A stretch of 44,101 nucleotides of DNA from an uncultured Parabacteroides sp. (GCA_900541965.1 UQLN01000037.1:1-44101); one strand, 5' to 3'; counted from the stretch's first letter, positions 24,557 through 35,019 are shown. Made by a program: numbers and translations. Notes: a model not told the origin generated them from the letters alone.

Positions 24557-26224
24557 TTAATACCTGAAACTTCCTCCCCCTAAAAATTCCCTCAGCAAGG
24601 ATGTTTTCGGTAATTCTTCATCCGGCATATAGTTGAAGTAACGGAGGAAACGCAATAAACGGTAAGCCTCTGCATTTTCAGGGTCGCATTCCCTGACTTC
24701 AACTAAAATCTTTTCAGCCTCTTTTCTTAAAGCCGCCAGTTCGTACAACATGGCACTGTTGAACATGGCATCTGCGTTTTCCTGATATGGGAAAATCCAT
24801 TTATCTTCTCCTCGGCGTACACTGGGCCAGCGGGCTATTGTGTCGCGGGCAGAATAACCGCGGAAACTATGGTCGCGGATAATACGGCGCAACAAGCGGT
24901 TGTCTGTAGTCGGTATCCAGTTATGATTATCCAAAGAAATACTCGTAAGGACGGAAACATAGATACGGTACTTGTATTTATCTTCTATCATAGCTGTTAA
25001 TTCCGGATTCAGTGCGTGGATACCTTCTATCACCAATACGGATTTTTCATGCATTTTCAGTTTTTTGCCTTTAAATACTCTGCGTCCCGTATTAAAATCA
25101 AAACTGGGGACATCTATTTCCTCGCCGGACAATAATTTTTTCATCTCCTCATTAAAGAAAGGCAAATCGAGTGCATACAGAGATTCGAAATCGTATTCTC
25201 CGGATTCATCCTTAGGCGTATCTTCCCGGTTCAGGAAATAATCATCCAATGATAAAGCTACGGGATGGATCAGATTGGTGATAAGTTGTATTTGGAGCCG
25301 TTTGCAGAATGTCGTTTTCCCGGAAGAGGAGGGACCTGAAATCAGGACAATACGTACTCCCTCTTTATACCGGCAGGCTATTTCTTCGGCTATATTGGCT
25401 ACCTGCTTTTCCTGTAATGCTTCGGAGACCATAATGATTTCGGCAGTGTGGTCGTGAGTGATTGCCAGGTTCAGGTCTCCGACGTTATTCATGCCGACCG
25501 CCCGTTGAAGGGTAAGATGCTCCTTATATACTTCAAACATTTTATCCTGCCGGATGACAGGCTCGAGTTCTTCCGGATTATCTTTCCGGGGAACACGCAA
25601 CAGTACGCCGTCGAAATAAGGAACCAGGTCGAATGCATGGATATACCCTGTCGAAGGGGTTAGACAACCATAAAAGAAATTGATGTAACCATCCAGTTCA
25701 TAATAAGAGGTATAAGACATGCCGGATGTCTCTATCAGGCGGGCTTTGTCATTCATCCCTCTTTCACGGAATAAAGTGGTAGCTTCCGCCGTGCGGACAT
25801 TCTTTAAATGAAAAGGAAGGTCGGCATCTATAATTTCCTGCATCCTTTTCTTAATTTTTTCAATCGTAATCTGGTCTATCTGTTTTCCGTTATGGATTAC
25901 ACAGTAGTAACCTTTGGATATCGGATGTTCCAGGTTGAGGGTAGCCGAAGGCAGTACGTCGTTGACCGCTTTCGAGAAGATATGGCAGAGAGAGCGGACA
26001 TAGGTACGTAGGCCGGAAGACTGCGTGTAATCGATAAACTCGACATCCTTGGGATACCAACACCGGTAGTTCAGGCCTTCTACTTTGTTGTTAACCTGGG
26101 CATTCATCGGACGGTAACGAAGAGGTGCTCCTAACAGAGAATATATCTCTAATAGAGAGGAACCGATAGGTACATCCTTATAAACATTGTTGTTTTTACA
26201 GTAAATTGTAATCGTTTCAGACAT
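24557..26224 (-). CDS. Uridine kinase-like P-loop nucleoside kinase with N-terminal ThrRS-like domains
   Basis: A 555-residue cytoplasmic protein. Residues 1-65 look like a TGS-type ubiquitin-fold domain and 66-250 resemble the second additional (SAD) domain of threonyl-tRNA synthetases, including the HPISKGYYC segment. The kinase domain follows: GPSSSGKTTFCKRL (Walker A, 297-310), SLDDYFLNREDTP and VLVIEGIHALNP. This architecture is typical of Bacteroidota nucleoside kinases annotated as uridine kinase-like, which phosphorylate a nucleoside with ATP or GTP. The true substrate is not known from sequence. It is divergent from the phosphate transporter gene (82 bp gap). It has no obvious link to the PULs on either side and is probably chromosomal backbone. 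Confidence 0.92.
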   Translation of the reverse strand: MSETITIYCKNNNVYKDVPIGSSLLEIYSLLGAPLRYRPMNAQVNNKVEGLNYRCWYPKDVEFIDYTQSSGLRTYVRSLCHIFSKAVNDVLPSATLNLEHPISKGYYCVIHNGKQIDQITIEKIKKRMQEIIDADLPFHLKNVRTAEATTLFRERGMNDKARLIETSGMSYTSYYELDGYINFFYGCLTPSTGYIHAFDLVPYFDGVLLRVPRKDNPEELEPVIRQDKMFEVYKEHLTLQRAVGMNNVGDLNLAITHDHTAEIIMVSEALQEKQVANIAEEIACRYKEGVRIVLISGPSSSGKTTFCKRLQIQLITNLIHPVALSLDDYFLNREDTPKDESGEYDFESLYALDLPFFNEEMKKLLSGEEIDVPSFDFNTGRRVFKGKKLKMHEKSVLVIEGIHALNPELTAMIEDKYKYRIYVSVLTSISLDNHNWIPTTDNRLLRRIIRDHSFRGYSARDTIARWPSVRRGEDKWIFPYQENADAMFNSAMLYELAALRKEAEKILVEVRECDPENAEAYRLLRFLRYFNYMPDEELPKTSLLREFLGGGSFRY

Positions 26225-26244
26225 ATATTTTCAGTTATTATTTA

Positions 26245-26252
26245 TAATTTTG
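26245..26252 (+). promoter_or_regulatory. Possible -7 element for the phosphate transporter gene
   Basis: TAATTTTG at 26245-26252 is an exact match to the Bacteroides -7 consensus TAnnTTTG and lies 54 bp before the transporter start codon. The -33 region shows no good TTTG, so the call is tentative. Confidence 0.4.
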
Positions 26253-26306
26253 TCCCCTAAAGTTAGGAATATTAATCGGATATACATCCACTTAGACAAA
26301 ATTTAA

Positions 26307-27995
26307 ATGGACTATTCTTTATTTGATTTTCTACGCCTGATAGGTTCGTTAGGCCTGTTCTTGTACGGAATGAAAATCATGAGTGAAGGTTTGCAGAAGT
26401 TTGCCGGTGACAGTTTACGAAGAATTCTCACTGCAATGACAACCAACCGGGTGACCGGTGTTTTAACAGGTGTTCTTATCACCGCTCTTATCCAATCATC
26501 GTCAGCAACCACCGTAATGGTGGTAAGTTTTGTAAATGCAGGCTTGCTGACACTTACCCAGTCTATCGGGGTCATTATGGGGGCCAACATTGGTACGACA
26601 GTAACCGCCTGGTTAATATCAGCCCTCGGATTTAAAGTAGATATCGCTGCTTTTGCACTTCCTCTCCTTGCTTTTGGCCTTCCTTTTCTATTCTCCGGTA
26701 AAAGTTCACGCAAGTCAGTCGGTGAATTTATCTTCGGTTTCTCTTTCCTGTTTATGGGGCTTCAAAGCCTGAAAGCCAATGCGCCCGACTTGGGTGCCAA
26801 TCCGGACATGCTTGCCTTTGTGCAGAACTATACGGATATGGGCTTTTTATCTATCTTGCTGTTTTTATTCATAGGTGCCGTTTTAACCATGGTGGTGCAG
26901 GCTTCTGCAGCAACGATGGCTATTACATTAATTATGTGTGCGAACGGTTGGATTGACTACCAGTTGGGTGTGGCACTCGTATTAGGAGAAAATATAGGTA
27001 CGACCATTACTGCTAATTTGGCGGCATTGACCGGTAATACGCAGGCAAGGCGTGCTGCTTTGGCGCATCTCGTATTTAATATATTCGGTGTTTGCTGGGT
27101 ACTTGTCGTTTTCTATCCGCTTACCAATGCTGTATCCTGGTTTGTCACCAATGTGATGAAGATAACCGATCCGGCTGTTGCCGTTTCATTTAAACTTGCC
27201 GCATTCCATACTACATTTAATATCAGCAATACCTTTATTATGATATGGTTCGTTAGCCTGATAGAGAAGACGGTTTGTTCGATTATCAAATCGAAGACGG
27301 ATGAAGATGAGGAATACCGTTTGCGCTATATATCTGGTGGTATGTTGTCTACTTCCGAGTTATCCATTCTGCAGGCGCGTAAGGAAATAACCTTGTTCGG
27401 TGAACGTACCGGACGTATGATGGATATGGTAAAGGAACTGTTCTATGAAAAGAATGAAGATAACTTCCTGAAGACCTACAGCCGCATTGAGAAGTATGAA
27501 AGCATCAGCGACCGTATGGAAATCGAGATAGCCAATTATCTGACATGCGTAGCCGAAGGACGTTTGAGTTCGGAAGGTAAGGAAGAGATACGTATCATGT
27601 TGCGTGCCGTTACCGAAATAGAAAGTATTGCCGACTCCTGCAATAACCTGGCCCGTAGTATCAAGCGCCGTAATGAAGGAAAGTCTGTCTTTACAGATGA
27701 ACAAAATCATAATGTGGACCAGATGTTTGCTATGGTAGATAAAGCGCTTCGCCGGATGATTGAAATATTGAAGAAATCGGAGGTGGTACATGATGATATT
27801 AATTTGTCCTATAATCTGGAAAACGAAATAAATAATTATCGTAACCAGTTGAAGATTCATAATATGGAAGATGTAAACGATAAGAAGTACCAGTATCAGG
27901 ACGGCGTTTACTATATGGATATTGTCGGTGAGTCTGAAAAGTTGGCCGATTATGTACTGAATGTGGTACAAGCTATTATCGAAAAGAAAATTTAA
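26307..27995 (+). CDS. Na+/phosphate symporter with PhoU-like C-terminal domain
   Basis: A 562-residue inner-membrane protein of the NptA/YjbB type. Residues 1-325 hold about eight to nine membrane segments built from two inverted Na/Pi repeats, each with the family's substrate motif: LIQSSSATTVMVV (61-73) and VVQASAATMAITL (194-206), followed by GANIGTT and GENIGTT. Residues 340-560 are a soluble helical PhoU-like domain (ERTGRMMDMVKELFYEKNED and further). It moves phosphate with sodium across the cytoplasmic membrane; the PhoU part may control flux. It is a single-gene unit, with its own terminator downstream and a shared divergent promoter region upstream. Confidence 0.94.
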   Translation: MDYSLFDFLRLIGSLGLFLYGMKIMSEGLQKFAGDSLRRILTAMTTNRVTGVLTGVLITALIQSSSATTVMVVSFVNAGLLTLTQSIGVIMGANIGTTVTAWLISALGFKVDIAAFALPLLAFGLPFLFSGKSSRKSVGEFIFGFSFLFMGLQSLKANAPDLGANPDMLAFVQNYTDMGFLSILLFLFIGAVLTMVVQASAATMAITLIMCANGWIDYQLGVALVLGENIGTTITANLAALTGNTQARRAALAHLVFNIFGVCWVLVVFYPLTNAVSWFVTNVMKITDPAVAVSFKLAAFHTTFNISNTFIMIWFVSLIEKTVCSIIKSKTDEDEEYRLRYISGGMLSTSELSILQARKEITLFGERTGRMMDMVKELFYEKNEDNFLKTYSRIEKYESISDRMEIEIANYLTCVAEGRLSSEGKEEIRIMLRAVTEIESIADSCNNLARSIKRRNEGKSVFTDEQNHNVDQMFAMVDKALRRMIEILKKSEVVHDDINLSYNLENEINNYRNQLKIHNMEDVNDKKYQYQDGVYYMDIVGESEKLADYVLNVVQAIIEKKI

Positions 27996-28303
27996 TAGGG
28001 ATTGCTGGCGTATCGGTTCTGGCAATTTGATAAAATAAATCCTTTTAGTTTCCCTGTATGCACAGTGATACATGTCTTACGGCAAATATCCTGTTCATAC
28101 AGGGTTTGTTTTTGTATAAAATAGCTGGGAAGCTTTTACGATTTTTATGGCAGTATAAGTAAGCATAAGATGTATTATTCTGGAATATTGTTGTTTAAGG
28201 GAATAGAAAACTGTCATTTTTAAAAACAGATAAATCAATATGTATAATATCCTCCGTAAATAACTCCTTATTTTTACCGGCAAATCAGTAATATGTATGT
28301 ACC
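27996..28303. other. Intergenic gap with terminator and leader of the GH106-like gene
   Basis: This 308-bp gap contains the terminator of the transporter gene (28052-28104) and about 200 bp of AT-rich sequence before the GH106-like start. I see no exact TAnnTTTG in it and no open reading frame or repeat of note. Confidence 0.6.
28052..28104 (+). terminator. Terminator-like hairpin after the phosphate transporter gene
   Basis: CCCTGTATG (28052-28060) and CATACAGGG (28096-28104) form a perfect 9-bp stem with a 35-nt loop, followed by TTTGTTTTTG. The large loop is unusual, but the position (56 bp after the stop) and T-run fit a terminator. Confidence 0.65.
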
Positions 28304-31300
28304 ATGAGAAAACCTTTATGTAAAGCCTTGTTGTGTTTGTTTTTATGCTGTTCTTTCCCCCTTTATGCCCAGCAGGCAAATACCTTGGAGAATACCTTCG
28401 TAAACCCCGGAAAAGATATACAAACGTCCGTTTACTGGTATTGGATTTCTGATCATATATCGGAAGAAGGAGTTGTGAAAGACTTGTATTCGATGAAAGA
28501 AGCCGGGATTAACCGTGCCTTCATAGGTAATATCGGTTTGTCGGAAAGCGAATCGGGTGTCGGGAAAGTAAAATTTGCAACACCTGAATGGTGGAATATC
28601 CTGCATACAGCACTTAAAACAGCAACAGAATTAGGAATAGAAATCGGTATATTCAACTCTCCGGGTTGGAGCCAGTCGGGTGGTCCTTGGGTAAAACCGG
28701 AACAGGCCATGCGTTATCTTACTTCTGTGAAGGCGGAACTTACCGGAGGAAAGAAAGTAAATGTACTACTGGTAAAACCGGATAAGGATTTTCAGGATGT
28801 GAAAGTAATTGCATTTCCTTCCGTAGATAAGAAAGCATCCATTCTTTCTTCTGCCGATACGAAAATCTCTTCTACTCCGGCATTGAAAGACCTCACTTAT
28901 TTATTAGACGGAAATAAGGAGACCGAAACAACATTCTCCGGCCTGACAGGAAATGAGGTTACATTGGATTTCCAGACGGATAAACCGTTTACATTACGTA
29001 GTTTAAAAATATTTGCCTCCGAACAGGCCGTTAACAGCCCTGCCAAATTGCAGGTGAAGGAAAACGGTTCTTATAAGACAATAGCCGAGTTTGCTATAGA
29101 TCGTTTCAATCCGGCATTGAATGTGGGATTTGAACCGTATGCACCGATAGTTGTGTCGACTCCAGCGACGACGAGCAAGGAGTTTCGTGTCCTTCTCTCT
29201 CATGTTTCAGCTGCAAATGGAATCAGAGAGATTGAATTCTCATCTTTACCTCATGTAGAAAGATACCCGGAAAAGACATTGGCAAAGATGTTCCAGACCC
29301 CGTTACCTTATTGGAACGAATACCAATGGCCCGTACAACCTGCCTCTGATGATGCATCTTTAGTTATCGACCCGGATAAGGTGCTGGATATTACCAAATA
29401 TCTGAATGGTGATAACCTGACTTGGAATGCACCGGCCGGAAACTGGACGGTTATGCGGCTGGGTATGCTTCCTACAGGCGTGACGAACGCTCCCGCCAGC
29501 CCGGAAGCTACAGGATTGGAAACAGACAAGATGAGCAAGAAGCATATCGAAGCCCATTTTGAAGCCTATATGGGTGAAATCTGCCGGCGTATTCCTGCGG
29601 CAGACCGTAAATGTTGGAAAGTAGTAGTGCAGGATAGTTATGAAACGGGCGGGCAGAACTTTACCGATGGTTTCCTGAAAGAGTTCCGGGAACGTTACGG
29701 ATACGACCCGCTTCCATTCCTTCCGGTATATAAAGGATATGTAGTGAAGAGCGAAGAGATGTCCGACCGTTTCCTTTGGGATGTACGCCGGTTGGTAGCA
29801 GACAAGATTGCATACGACTATGTCGGCGGTTTGAGGGATGTCAGCCATAAATATGGTCTGACGACCTGGTTGGAGAATTACGGGCACTGGGGATTCCCCG
29901 GCGAGTTCCTTCAATATGGCGGACAGTCGGATGAAATAGGAGGCGAGTTCTGGAGCGAAGGTGATTTGGGTAATATCGAAAACCGGGCGGCATCCTCTTG
30001 TGGGCATATCTATGGAAAGGCAAAAATATCTGCCGAATCGTTTACTTGCGGAGGGACTCCTTACCGGCGTTATCCGGCAATCATGAAACAGCGGGGTGAC
30101 CGTTTCTTTACAGAAGGTATCAACAATACATTGTTGCATGTTTACATTACCCAGCCTTATGAAGACAGAGACCCGGGGGTAAATGCCTCTTTCAGCAATG
30201 AGTTCAACCGTAAGAATACCTGGTTCCCCCAGTTGGATTTGTTTACGACCTATTTGAAACGTACAAACTTCATGCTTCAACAGGGATTGAATGTGGCGGA
30301 TGTGGCTTATTTCATTGGCGAAGATGCACCTAAGATGACAGGTATCACAGACCCGGCCTTGCCAAAAGGATATCAGTTCGACTATATCAATGCCGAAGTA
30401 ATAGAACGCGACCTGTTCGTGAAGGACGGTTTGCTGACATTGCCTCATGGCACGCAATATCGTATGCTTGTATTGCCTAAGTTGGAAACCATGCGCCCTG
30501 AACTGCTGGCTAAGATTAAACAATTGATAGAAGAGGGGGCTGTTGTCCTTGGACCGGCTCCGAAACGTTCGCCCAGTTTGCAGGGTTACCCGAATGCAGA
30601 CAAGCAGGTTAAAACAATGGCGGATGCTCTTTGGGCGAACCTCGATGGTGTGAACCGGAAAGCCTCGAAAGTAGGAAAAGGCCAGCTTCTTTATGGTATG
30701 AGCATGGAGGAAGCTATGCAGCAGATAGGATGTGTGCCCGATTGCAAATTGGGAGCAAACGACCCGGTACAGTATGCACACCGTACCCTTAATGGACAGG
30801 AGATATATTTTATCTCCAACCAGCAGGAATCAGTCATCGAAATTAATCCGGAATTTAGAGTCCGTTCACTTCAACCGGAACTGTGGGACCCGGTATCCGG
30901 AACAATACGTCCGCTTACTTCTTATCAGCAAACATCAACAGGAACAGTGGTTCCGATGAAATTATATCCGAATGAAAGCGCTTTTATCGTTTTCCGTAAA
31001 CCTGCCGGAGCACCGAAAGGAACCAGCCTTGCCGTGAATTATCCGGATGCTGAAGCTGTAGTCGCTTTGGACGGTCCGTGGAAAGTTACTTTTGAATCTA
31101 AAAGGAGAGGACCCGAAAAGCCACAGACCTTTACCCGTCTGGAAGATTTGAGTAAGCATGCGGATTTCAATATTCAGCATTATTCGGGAACCATTCTTTA
31201 TGAAACAGATTTCAATCTGAAAAAGAAACCGGCAGGAAACTTATTCCTCAATCTGAATGATGTAGGCGTAATGGCAAAAGTGAAAATAAACGGGCAGTAT

Positions 31301-31546
31301 GCCGGAGGCGTTTGGACGGCTCCCTATCGTTTGGATGTTACCGAATGGGTGAAGAAAGGAAAGAACAAGGTAGAGGTAGAAGTGGTAACCACCTGGATGA
31401 ACCGCTTGATAGGCGATACCAAGTTGCCGGAGCAGGAAAGAAAAACCTGGATACCTGTTAATACATGGACTCCCGATTCTCCTTTGCAGAAATCCGGTTT
31501 GATAGGTCCTGTCCAAATAGAAGAGATTTCGATAGTGAATAAATAA
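28304..31546 (+). CDS. GH106-like glycoside hydrolase (possible alpha-L-rhamnosidase)
   Basis: A 1080-residue exported enzyme (signal peptide LFLCCSFPLYAQQ). The start of the mature protein, VYWYWISDHISEEGVVKDLYSMKEAGINRAFIGNIG, and IGIFNSPGWSQSGGPWVKPEQAM are typical of the GH106-like family. VVQDSYETGGQNFTDGFLKEFRERYGYDP (Glu447) and GKAKISAESFTCGG (Glu578) carry the conserved acidic residues expected at the active site. A galactose-binding-like beta domain is inserted near 190-310, and a GH2-type sugar-binding jelly roll closes the protein (LNDVGVMAKVKINGQYAGGVWTAPYRLDVTEW). Characterised GH106 members release L-rhamnose, but many GH106-like proteins are untested. It has its own terminator before the susC gene, so it is probably a separate transcription unit. 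Confidence 0.85.
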   Translation: MRKPLCKALLCLFLCCSFPLYAQQANTLENTFVNPGKDIQTSVYWYWISDHISEEGVVKDLYSMKEAGINRAFIGNIGLSESESGVGKVKFATPEWWNILHTALKTATELGIEIGIFNSPGWSQSGGPWVKPEQAMRYLTSVKAELTGGKKVNVLLVKPDKDFQDVKVIAFPSVDKKASILSSADTKISSTPALKDLTYLLDGNKETETTFSGLTGNEVTLDFQTDKPFTLRSLKIFASEQAVNSPAKLQVKENGSYKTIAEFAIDRFNPALNVGFEPYAPIVVSTPATTSKEFRVLLSHVSAANGIREIEFSSLPHVERYPEKTLAKMFQTPLPYWNEYQWPVQPASDDASLVIDPDKVLDITKYLNGDNLTWNAPAGNWTVMRLGMLPTGVTNAPASPEATGLETDKMSKKHIEAHFEAYMGEICRRIPAADRKCWKVVVQDSYETGGQNFTDGFLKEFRERYGYDPLPFLPVYKGYVVKSEEMSDRFLWDVRRLVADKIAYDYVGGLRDVSHKYGLTTWLENYGHWGFPGEFLQYGGQSDEIGGEFWSEGDLGNIENRAASSCGHIYGKAKISAESFTCGGTPYRRYPAIMKQRGDRFFTEGINNTLLHVYITQPYEDRDPGVNASFSNEFNRKNTWFPQLDLFTTYLKRTNFMLQQGLNVADVAYFIGEDAPKMTGITDPALPKGYQFDYINAEVIERDLFVKDGLLTLPHGTQYRMLVLPKLETMRPELLAKIKQLIEEGAVVLGPAPKRSPSLQGYPNADKQVKTMADALWANLDGVNRKASKVGKGQLLYGMSMEEAMQQIGCVPDCKLGANDPVQYAHRTLNGQEIYFISNQQESVIEINPEFRVRSLQPELWDPVSGTIRPLTSYQQTSTGTVVPMKLYPNESAFIVFRKPAGAPKGTSLAVNYPDAEAVVALDGPWKVTFESKRRGPEKPQTFTRLEDLSKHADFNIQHYSGTILYETDFNLKKKPAGNLFLNLNDVGVMAKVKINGQYAGGVWTAPYRLDVTEWVKKGKNKVEVEVVTTWMNRLIGDTKLPEQERKTWIPVNTWTPDSPLQKSGLIGPVQIEEISIVNK

Positions 31547-31568
31547 AATAGATAATACCCTACTGTTG

Positions 31569-31605
31569 ATGACGCAGGCTGGTGCAGGAAACCGGTCTGC
31601 GTCAT
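31569..31605 (+). terminator. Intrinsic terminator after the GH106-like gene
   Basis: ATGACGCAG (31569-31577) pairs perfectly with CTGCGTCAT (31597-31605). The inner bases CTGGT and ACCGG extend the stem with one G-U pair. TTATTTA follows. It starts 22 bp after the stop codon and separates this gene from the susC operon. Confidence 0.85.
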
Positions 31606-31780
31606 TTATTTAGGTAAAGTGCCCGTTTTTATGATTGGTAATCACTGTCATAGTTCAGGTATGGCTCTTCTTAAGTGGTTATATATCAGTTTTGTTAAGA
31701 AGGTTAAAGTGTTAAAATATTTATGTCAAAACTCTAACATATAAAATCATAATTACAAGTTTCAGTCGCGTAATAATCTC

Positions 31781-31788
31781 TTCATTTG
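31781..31788 (+). promoter_or_regulatory. Possible -7 element of the tandem susCD operon
   Basis: TTCATTTG at 31781-31788 matches the Bacteroides consensus TAnnTTTG at seven of eight bases if the second base is relaxed. A TTTC lies about 18 bp upstream in place of TTTG. It is 33 bp before the proposed susC start. No better match is found in the gap. Confidence 0.3.
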
Positions 31789-31820
31789 CATATAATAATA
31801 ACCCTTATTGAGTTAACCTA

Positions 31821-34800
31821 ATGTATATTGCTATGAGGCAGAATAAAAATGTCTGTAGAATTAATCGGCTGATTCTACTAATTATGCTAACCTTTTCTTT
31901 AATGCCTGCCGCGGGATATGCGGAAAGTGTGGATATACCCGTAAACCTGAAAACGGATATTACACAACAAAAGGAACTGGTAACAGGAACAGTCGTGGAT
32001 AAAGACGGATTCCCTTTGGTCGGAGTGAATATAATGGATAGTCCGGTCAATGGTACGGTAACCGATATAGACGGGAATTTTTCCATCCAGGTTTCCCCTT
32101 CATCCAAGTTGAGTATTTCTTATATCGGCTATGTTACCCAAACCGTAGAAGTCAAAAGGCAAAAACACTTGCAAATTGTTTTGTTGGAAAATTCCGAGCT
32201 TTTGGAAGAAGTAGTCGTGGTTGGTTACGGTTCCCAGAAAAAGGTGTCCGTTACCGGAGCTGTCGCTTCCGTACAAACGAAAGAGTTGAAACAAAGTTCT
32301 TCGGCAAACCTGTCTAATGCGTTGGCAGGAAGGTTGCCGGGCCTTACTGCTATCCAAACATCCGGACAGCCGGGAAAGGATGACGTTACCTTGTATCTGC
32401 GTGGGGCCAGTACGACCAATGGGTCCAGCCCTTTAATTATGATAGATGGGGTGCCCCGCGATAACATCAGTTCGCTGGACCCGAATGAGATTGCATCTGT
32501 TTCCATTCTGAAAGATGCGTCTGCCACAGCCGTCTTTGGTGTACGCGGAGCCAATGGAGTCATTATGATTACAACCCGTCGTGGGGAGGTCGGCAAGCAG
32601 GAGTTGAATATTACTGCCGATTACAGTATCCAATCTTTTATCACCCGCCCGGACCGGATACATTCCTGGGAGTTTGCCGAACTTCGTAACCAGGCGGCGC
32701 GCAATAGCGGGACATTGGAAGAGAACCTGCCGTACTCTCCTTATATGATAGAGAAATACAGAAGCGGGGATGACCCCGTTTTCTATCCGGACAGAGACCC
32801 TTATGAAGCTATATTCCGTAAATGGGCTCCCCAGTTCCGTGTCAATATGAACCTGAACGGAGGTACCGAGAAACTGAGGTACTTTGTAAATGCCGCTTAT
32901 CTGGGGCAAGGCGGGCAACTTAAAACCGAATCGAAAGATAAATTAGGATATGACCCGAGCTTCAAAATGGACCGCTATAATTTTCGTGTGAATCTGGATT
33001 ACCAGATAGCCAAGAACCTGAAAGCTTCTGTTAATGTAGCAACTTATCTGGAAAAGATGAATTCTCCCCAGTTGCGCGATTTGTATGGCGGCAGCATGGA
33101 TGCGATGGTTACGGATATGCTTCATATGACCTGGGCAACTCCTCCTACAGATCCGGGGCCTCTGACGATGGAAGGATATGGCGTCCCTTCCGACCAGGTT
33201 ATTGCCCAAATGGGGACAAGCGACCGTAATATTTATGGTGACCTGAATCGTCGCGGGTATCGCCAGGAAACCAATACGAACCTGAATACTTCGCTCGTAC
33301 TGGATTGGGGACTTGACTTCATTACAAAAGGATTAAGTACCAAACTGATGCTTTCTTATGACGCAAGAGCCAAAACGGCAATGGATGGTGTGCGGGGATT
33401 GGATATGTACGGAGCGGTCGTGGCAAGAAATGCAAGTGAGAAAAATCACTATAAGGAGATACGCGTCAACCAGGCAAATACGATAAACCTTTCTAAATCG
33501 ATGGGTTCGAATTATTACATGAATATACAATACTCCCTGAACTATGCCCGCCAGTTCAGTCGTCATGATATTACAGCAATGGCGCTGCTTCAACGGGATA
33601 ACTGGCAGAAGTGGGATGGTGATTTGCCTTATAATATGTTGGGGCTTTCCGCACGTGCCACCTATGCTTACGATTCCCGCTATCTGTTAGAGGCGAATAT
33701 CGGATATAATGGTTCCGAACAGTTTGCAAAAGGGAAACGTTTCGGATTTTTCCCAGCATTCTCAGCCGGTTGGGTAATAAGTAACGAAGGCTTTCTGGCG
33801 GAAAACAAAGTGATTACCAACCTGAAGCTGCGTGCCTCTTATGGAAAGGTCGGGAATGATAAATTAGGTTCGGCACGTTTCCTTTATATAAGCAATATTT
33901 CTCAGTCCGGCGGTTTTATTTCTTCTTTGGGGCGTGGCAACCAGATTGTACAAGGCAGGTTAGGCAATCCGAACCTGAGTTGGGAGATTGCCTATAAGCA
34001 AAATTACGGGATGGATATACAACTCTTCCGGGAATTGTCTCTTTCTGTCGATTATTTTGTCGAGAAACGTTCCGGCGTATTAATTTCCCGTGGTACGGTT
34101 CCTGAGATACAGGGGGTTGAGTTGGGAAATCTCCCAAAAGTCAATATGGGGAAAATCGATAATAAGGGATTCGAGATGGAATTGTCTTACAACAAGACAA
34201 TCAACAAGGACTTGTCTTTTACGGTAAAAGGAAACTTTGCTTATAATAAGAATGTCCAGAAGTTCATGGATGAGGCCATGTATTCGGACCAATATGCCTA
34301 CCGTTACCGCCAGACCGGTTTCAGTATCGGACAAAATTTCGGTTATCTGATAGATACGAGCAATGGAAACGGATACATCAATTCGCAGGAAGAACTGGAT
34401 AAACTGCCGGTGTACCAGATTGGAACGCCCCGTATCGGTGACTTCAAATATGTGGATTTGAATGGCGACGGTTATATTAACGAAAAGGATATGGCACCGA
34501 TAGGATATAGCGATATCCCCCGTATCACCTACGGTTTTTCCGGCTCTGTAAGTTATAAAGGTTTCGATTTCTCCGTTCTGTTTTCCGGAATCGGGCAAGC
34601 CTCCCGCCTTTACCAAGGAGGCGGAGTCTGGGAATATTCGTTGGCCGGGTTCTATTCCGGCTATCATCTGAAAGCATGGACTCCGGAACGTTATGAGAAT
34701 GGAGAAGAGATTTTATATCCGGCTTTAGGAACCTCCAGAGGAACCAGCCAGGTTGCGAACAGCTTCTTTATTATGGACCGCTCTTTCCTTCGTATGAAGA

Positions 34801-34997
34801 ACATAGAATTGGGGTATACCTTCCCTAAAGATTTATTGAAGCGGGTAAGCATTAACAACCTGCGTTTATTTATCAGTGGAAACAATTTATTAACCTGGAG
34901 TAAACTACCTGTGAATACAATAGACCCGGAACAGTCGGCCGCTTTGAGTTATCCGATCACCAAGATGGTAAACTTCGGCTTGAATGTTTCATTCTAA
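31821..34997 (+). CDS. susC: SusC/RagA TonB-dependent transporter, first of a tandem pair
   Basis: A 1058-residue outer-membrane transporter. The start at 31821 (MYIAMRQNK) or at 31833 (MRQNKNVCRINRL) are both possible; the signal peptide LTFSLMPAAGYAES is the same. There is no STN domain. A carboxypeptidase-regulatory-like domain (VTGTVVDKDGFPLVGVNIMD to TQTVEV) is followed by EEVVVVGYGSQKKVSVTGAVASV, the plug (LSNALAGRLPGLTAIQTSG) and the barrel, ending in FGLNVSF. Without an STN domain, control should not use FecR; no regulator gene lies nearby. Its barrel shares long stretches with the second SusC (36875-39736), for example YLIDxSNGNG and AWTPERY, which suggests gene duplication. Confidence 0.96.
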   Translation: MYIAMRQNKNVCRINRLILLIMLTFSLMPAAGYAESVDIPVNLKTDITQQKELVTGTVVDKDGFPLVGVNIMDSPVNGTVTDIDGNFSIQVSPSSKLSISYIGYVTQTVEVKRQKHLQIVLLENSELLEEVVVVGYGSQKKVSVTGAVASVQTKELKQSSSANLSNALAGRLPGLTAIQTSGQPGKDDVTLYLRGASTTNGSSPLIMIDGVPRDNISSLDPNEIASVSILKDASATAVFGVRGANGVIMITTRRGEVGKQELNITADYSIQSFITRPDRIHSWEFAELRNQAARNSGTLEENLPYSPYMIEKYRSGDDPVFYPDRDPYEAIFRKWAPQFRVNMNLNGGTEKLRYFVNAAYLGQGGQLKTESKDKLGYDPSFKMDRYNFRVNLDYQIAKNLKASVNVATYLEKMNSPQLRDLYGGSMDAMVTDMLHMTWATPPTDPGPLTMEGYGVPSDQVIAQMGTSDRNIYGDLNRRGYRQETNTNLNTSLVLDWGLDFITKGLSTKLMLSYDARAKTAMDGVRGLDMYGAVVARNASEKNHYKEIRVNQANTINLSKSMGSNYYMNIQYSLNYARQFSRHDITAMALLQRDNWQKWDGDLPYNMLGLSARATYAYDSRYLLEANIGYNGSEQFAKGKRFGFFPAFSAGWVISNEGFLAENKVITNLKLRASYGKVGNDKLGSARFLYISNISQSGGFISSLGRGNQIVQGRLGNPNLSWEIAYKQNYGMDIQLFRELSLSVDYFVEKRSGVLISRGTVPEIQGVELGNLPKVNMGKIDNKGFEMELSYNKTINKDLSFTVKGNFAYNKNVQKFMDEAMYSDQYAYRYRQTGFSIGQNFGYLIDTSNGNGYINSQEELDKLPVYQIGTPRIGDFKYVDLNGDGYINEKDMAPIGYSDIPRITYGFSGSVSYKGFDFSVLFSGIGQASRLYQGGGVWEYSLAGFYSGYHLKAWTPERYENGEEILYPALGTSRGTSQVANSFFIMDRSFLRMKNIELGYTFPKDLLKRVSINNLRLFISGNNLLTWSKLPVNTIDPEQSAALSYPITKMVNFGLNVSF

Positions 34998-35019
34998 CCC
35001 TTTAAAACAACTTAATCCA

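Noticed and set aside
29360..30781. 473-codon frame antisense to the GH106-like gene
   Set aside because: It is fully inside a convincing gene on the other strand and has no family features; long antisense frames are common in such genes.
34984..35019. Earlier ATG start for the first tandem susD gene
   Set aside because: It overlaps the end of susC and gives no signal sequence; the ATG at 35020 starts directly at the lipoprotein signal.
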